A DNA stretch of 64,000 nucleotides from Eretmocerus hayati (taxonomy: Eukaryota > Arthropoda > Insecta > Hymenoptera > Aphelinidae), in assembly GCA_029851415.1 (NCBI GenBank), contig CM056741.1:64718282-64782281 (forward strand). Direction: 5' to 3'. Position numbers and translations under genes: made by a program. The notes below the pieces were generated by a model. That model worked only from the letters and a program-made list of their open reading frames with translations. It made no database searches and was not told the DNA's origin. Below are positions 63,061 through 64,000 of this stretch, one piece after another. Within the stretch, counting starts at the first letter, position 1; each line of letters begins with the position of its first letter.

Positions 63061-64000
63061 TCAATATTTGTTTCTCTCAAACTAGCCGTTGAACAAAGGG
63101 ACCTTCTATTTCACATCACGGAAATTACTGCAGATGAAACATCGAAATTAGAAAGCCAAAAGAGATTTGATTCTCAATTTTTCTTGAAAAGAAGTTCCAT
63201 TGGGATAAGATACATATACCAGAGGTCCCAAAAGTCAGACCTCCCTGTGAAACTCGAAAATAGTGGGTAATCGTGAAAAATCTACACACACTTTTGCGCT
63301 CATTAGTGGAGGACATCTGATGATATCTTCGGTTTTGGCCTTCGAGGTCATTTTTGCTGCTGTCGGGAGGTCAATTCGATTCTTCACAACCGAAAAGCCT
63401 ACCTCTCACATTTTTGAGGGACAAGAAAAATCAAGAATTTTTTGTGGGGACATTTTTTCATCCGGCTCAATCCTGCTGAGATGAAGGGGAAAGGGGGGGG
63501 GGGTACCGGTGGACGATATTGTCCAGTCACAAAGTATTTGGGGTAAAAGTCGATTATGCACTGACTTTGGCTATGACCTCGGAGGTCAATTCGATTTTTC
63601 AATGCGAGAACCTGTATGCCACCTCGGATTAACGTAGAAAACGATGAAACTTTTCCTTGATATATCCCTTTATCTGACTGAATCTTGGAAAGGTAATGGG
63701 AGGGCATCAACTGGACCGTATAATCCCCGTAGCTCAAAACTGGAGTATTATTCCAAAAAAAATATCATAGTAATCATTCACGTTGTTCCACAAGTTGGTA
63801 TCAAAAGGCCGTGCTTTCATTTAAAAAATCGAGTTGACTTCCAAGTGACCCTGGAAATGATCTCCAAGATCATACTCAAGGTCACGACCTGACCTCTCTT
63901 CTGCTCTAACTGGAGTCAACTCTGGTCTTGAAAATTTTCTGACAGAACTTCACTTAGGAGAGTTCTCTTTCGGAACTAAAAATGTTGCTGGCCACCGCAA
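63061..64000. other. Unassigned right end of the window
   Basis: A direct repeat GGAGGTCAATTCGAT occurs at about 63366 and 63580, and a ten-base G run lies near 63495. The sequence has a repeat-like feel, but no terminal repeats were found. Confidence 0.35.

Noticed and set aside
63366..63600. Direct repeat GGAGGTCAATTCGAT as LTR-like ends
   Set aside because: Only about 20 bases are shared and no element features lie between.
1..64000. CRISPR arrays, bacterial operons, rRNA genes
   Set aside because: None seen. Repeats are inverted or simple-sequence, and gene structure is eukaryotic.

Overview
This is an animal nuclear genomic window, almost certainly from an insect. Coding sequence is broken into exons by GT..AG introns, long AT-rich non-coding stretches dominate, and the two recognisable proteins are a visual arrestin of the insect Arr1 type and a metazoan COG2. 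The dense load of small inverted-repeat transposons and patchy CpG-rich islands lead me to favour Hymenoptera, but that is an inference from general look, not a proof.

Layout. (1) 1-18.7 kb is the body of a minus-strand gene that I could not name. Its large first coding exon (17168-18709) encodes a very acidic, Ser/Asn-rich protein start. At least three small in-frame exons follow at 2474-2644, 1797-1919 and 1008-1097. All are phase 0 with good splice sites, and the gene runs off the left edge. Further possible exons lie at 13323-13436 and 12517-12591. The 14.5-kb first intron is full of transposon debris: a TA-flanked Tc1-like element, a 5'-truncated LINE, a 1.95-kb foldback element, two related inverted repeats and a TTAA-flanked MITE. 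(2) 18.7-48 kb has no gene I can support. It holds nested foldback/MITE insertions (19.4-20.6 kb), two adjacent TA-flanked MITEs (24.4-25.6 kb), a GGGTCCGTATT-type MITE (28.45-28.74 kb), an LTR-retrotransposon remnant (31.1-32.3 kb), two short hairpins (33.0 and 34.7 kb) and several CpG-rich islands, two of which carry strong minus-strand splice donors and could be far-upstream untranslated exons. (3) 48029-49180 (minus) is an intronless Arr1 arrestin gene with a TATA box and an Otd-type TAATCC site upstream. (4) 50165-56467 (minus) is a complete COG2 gene in 11 coding exons (706 codons plus stop). Its eighth intron carries a 1.4-kb foldback related to the one at 6.1-8.1 kb. (5) 56.5-64 kb has no confident gene: a tRNA-like pseudogene at 59858-59928, an AAAT microsatellite, and a decayed coding-like stretch near 62.1-63.1 kb.

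The genes do not form a pathway together: Arr1 ends phototransduction in the eye, COG2 is a general Golgi tethering subunit, and the acidic gene is unknown. The most notable thing is the repeat structure. Two long foldback elements with different sequences share the same internal order of motifs, and they sit inside introns of two genes, where transcription would produce hairpin RNA of more than 500 bp.
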